Program-made: the position numbers and the translations under genes
Assembly (NCBI RefSeq): GCF_000758605.1
Contig: NZ_CP009282.1
Coordinates: forward strand, 310,001 to 374,000
Reading direction: 5' to 3'
Length of the DNA stretch: 64,000 bases
Source of the DNA: Paenibacillus sp. FSL R5-0912
GTDB lineage: Bacteria; Bacillota; Bacilli; Paenibacillales; Paenibacillaceae
In this document: positions 62,294-64,000 of the stretch, one piece after another
Numbering within the stretch: position 1 is the first letter of the stretch
Layout: each line of letters begins with the position of its first letter
The notes under the pieces: model-generated
Told to the model about the DNA's origin: nothing
Seen by the model: the letters and a program-made list of their open reading frames with translations, nothing else
Databases searched by the model: none

Positions 62294-62704
62294 TCAACCG
62301 AACGAAGTCAGCACACTCTGCGTCACGATCTCTCTTAGTTCAGCTTTCTGAGCGGTGTATTGCTGCCGGGTAATGCTACCGCTCGCCAATCTTGCTTCAA
62401 GCTGCTGCGTCAGCTGTTTGACTTGCAGATTGATGACGTTATTAATGTTACCGCCATTCTCTTCAGCGATGGTGCGCAGGGATTTGCCGTCGTACAAGGC
62501 GTCGTACAGCTCTTCGTCGGAGGATTGGCTCAGATTCAGGGCATCCAGCAGTTCATCGGTCTCGGCCACATCCGATGTGGACCATTTGGCAACGGGGATG
62601 GTATGTAACGCAGGCTTGCCCCAGGCTGTTCCTCCAAACGACATGGCTACGATCATCGTTCCAACAATCATTACCCGCTTAATATTCATATGTTTTATGT
62701 TCAT
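62294..62704 (-). CDS. Small exported protein with SHOCT-like C-terminus
   Basis: 136 residues from ATG 62704 (AAGAGGATATTAGAC upstream); an ATG twelve codons earlier lacks a ribosome site. Signal peptide-like N-terminus (VMIVGTMIVAMSFGGTAWG). Middle: DELLDALNLSQSSDEELYDALYDGKSLRTIAEENG, a helix-turn-helix-like short domain also seen in small Bacillales exported proteins. C-terminus LTQQLEARLASGSITRQQYTAQKAELREIV has the pattern of the SHOCT motif (LxxLLxxGxITxxEFxxxK). Function unknown. Divergent from the lamin-tail protein. Confidence 0.8.
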   Translation of the reverse strand: MNIKHMNIKRVMIVGTMIVAMSFGGTAWGKPALHTIPVAKWSTSDVAETDELLDALNLSQSSDEELYDALYDGKSLRTIAEENGGNINNVINLQVKQLTQQLEARLASGSITRQQYTAQKAELREIVTQSVLTSFG

Positions 62705-62950
62705 GTCTAATATCCTCTTTTCATATTCAATGTCTGTCATTAGCTCAGAGATTCAAGAGCAGCTAGGTTCTGCTGTAAACCCATTATAAACAACTAACCT
62801 AATGGTAACCTTAACGAAACTTTAAAATTACCTAAAGATTACAATGTACTGACAGAGTGATTACAAACCCCCCGTATACTTTATGGATGGTTACCAGCTT
62901 GCATGTTTATGCAAGGAATTCATAACACACATACGGGGAGTGTTCACAAG

Positions 62951-64000
62951 TTGAGAATTACAGCAAAAGGTAAACGCCTGTTCTCCAGTTTGATGGCAGG
63001 CAGTCTTATGCTTGGCATCATGGTTCCTGGAAGCTACGCCCAGGAAATTCCGTCAGAGATACAGCGGACGTCATCAGAGATTGCAACACTAACAGACGGA
63101 GAGACCCTGCCTGAGGCGCAGTCTGGCAACGAATCAGTTACGTCTGCTGTATATGCCACACCATCACAGCCGGGGGCGCTGCTCATTACTGAGCTGGTTC
63201 CGGATACCAAGAATGTAGGCAGTGCGGATGGTTATGAATATGTAGAGGTCTACAACAATACGGATACATCGGTTAATTTCAATGACTACTATTTCTATTA
63301 CAACGGCGCGAACACCTGGACTACCGGTGGTGATACCGTCATCCCGGCATTCGGGAATATTGTATTCTGGATTATGAACGGCACTAATCAGGCAGCAACT
63401 GCCAATGATTTCATAGCCAACTTCTCGCCTGAAGCGTCTTTACAGGAGGGGGTTAACCTATTCCGGATCAATGGAGGCGGAGGTATGGCGAATGGCTCAC
63501 CTCGCAACCTGCAGATCAAGAGCAAAGCCGGGGATGCCCTAATTATCTCTGCCTCTTATGCCAAGGAGCAGGTCAAGGAGAACAACGGGATTGTTTACCA
63601 GTATCCGGTAACCGGAGGCACAGAAATGGTTCTGATGTCAGAGGCAGGCATAATCCCTGCCACACCCGGGACAGTAACGGCTGGTCAGATCCCGGAGCAT
63701 GATCCCGGAGAGATGACCCCGGTAATCAGTCATACCCCTAAGAGCAGTACAGATCCAGCAGATCTGGTGATTAATGCAACAATCACCCATCTGCAGAATG
63801 CGGATGTAGAGGTTGCACCGGCCGTGGAGCTGCTGTACCGTACGACTTCGCAGCTGCGGGAGACCGTCATTACCATGACATCTGCAGGGGGAGAGGCCTA
63901 TTCCGCGGTTATTCCAGCAGCTGCCCTGGAAGAGCCGGAGCTAATCTACAGCATTCGTGTGAAGAATGTAACCGAGAGCTATTCGGTGCATGTAAACCAG
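62951..64000 (+). CDS. Secreted lamin-tail-domain protein, N-terminal part
   Basis: The frame starts at TTG 62951 (GGGGAGTG 9 bases upstream) and runs off the window after 350 codons. Signal peptide at residues 1-35 (RLFSSLMAGSLMLGIMVPGSYA). A lamin-tail domain (LTD) spans about 75-215: LLITELVPDTKNVG, YEYVEVYNNTDTSVNF, YYFYYNGANTW, PAFGNIVFWIMNG. After that come beta-sandwich repeats (STDPADLVINATITHLQ...AVELLYRTTS). LTD is typical of extracellular nucleases/phosphatases and surface proteins of Bacillales; the catalytic domain, if any, lies beyond the window. A TATACT -10 element precedes the start by about 75 bases. Confidence 0.85.
   Translation, partial: MRITAKGKRLFSSLMAGSLMLGIMVPGSYAQEIPSEIQRTSSEIATLTDGETLPEAQSGNESVTSAVYATPSQPGALLITELVPDTKNVGSADGYEYVEVYNNTDTSVNFNDYYFYYNGANTWTTGGDTVIPAFGNIVFWIMNGTNQAATANDFIANFSPEASLQEGVNLFRINGGGGMANGSPRNLQIKSKAGDALIISASYAKEQVKENNGIVYQYPVTGGTEMVLMSEAGIIPATPGTVTAGQIPEHDPGEMTPVISHTPKSSTDPADLVINATITHLQNADVEVAPAVELLYRTTSQLRETVITMTSAGGEAYSAVIPAAALEEPELIYSIRVKNVTESYSVHVNQ

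Overview
The window reads as chromosome of a Paenibacillus-like Gram-positive bacterium (Bacillales). Supporting signs are strong GGAGG-type ribosome binding sites, frequent TTG/GTG starts, Rho-independent terminators, a CtsR heat-shock operator, LacI and AraC regulators next to sugar-uptake genes, copper-amine-oxidase-type stalk domains, a MocR regulator, and a coding style with GC-rich third positions. No rRNA or tRNA gene was found. This assignment is by content, not by database comparison.

Layout. 1-0.9 kb: C-terminal end of a secreted carbohydrate-binding/CARDB protein. 1.1-1.6 kb: ten copies of a 51-bp tandem repeat, most able to form a short hairpin. 1.9-6.5 kb: a translationally coupled glycoside operon (GH3, GH105, an unplaced third protein). 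6.6-8.4 kb: hflX on the minus strand behind a strong promoter and a ~470-nt structured leader that ends in a terminator just before the hflX ribosome binding site. 8.5-9.3 kb: a gene in three frames (two frameshifts). 9.3-14.0 kb: SNF2 helicase plus SWIM-domain protein. 14.2-18.9 kb: membrane AraC regulator, an orphan membrane-anchored TctC-like binding protein and KdgT. 19-30 kb: small autonomous units (two stalk-domain proteins, AraC/GyrI-like regulator, VOC proteins, a decayed GNAT gene, the adaA-adaB-alkA alkylation repair operon, WYL regulator, MocR regulator opposite a GNAT gene, DUF2569 membrane protein).

30.4-35.2 kb: hsp20, cbpA and clpB, with two textbook CtsR operators in front of hsp20; this is a chaperone/disaggregase heat-shock block. 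35.4-37.1 kb: an intact IS with 18-bp inverted repeats and a 5-bp target duplication (GGAAA). 37.3-39.5 kb: a two-domain glycosyltransferase with a long disordered linker. 39.7-40.4 kb: cyclophilin. 40.5-45.9 kb: complete five-gene Opp/Dpp-type peptide/nickel ABC transporter. 47.2-49.3 kb: an AT-rich island bracketed by two truncated copies of the same IS5-type transposase and carrying a secreted protein plus a small membrane protein, both unrecognised; this is the best candidate for an undescribed accessory cassette.

49.4-53.5 kb: MBL-fold hydrolase, SDR, AI-2E-type membrane protein, S66 peptidase. 53.5-54.0 kb: mobile-element and gene debris. 54.1-55.5 kb: a short pyruvate kinase with an altered monovalent-cation site. 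56.0-61.8 kb: LacI regulator with palindromic operators, a CUT1 ABC sugar transporter (binding protein and two permeases, no ATPase) and a PHP-domain hydrolase, one operon. 62.3-64 kb: a small exported SHOCT-like protein and the N-terminal part of a secreted lamin-tail-domain protein that runs off the window.
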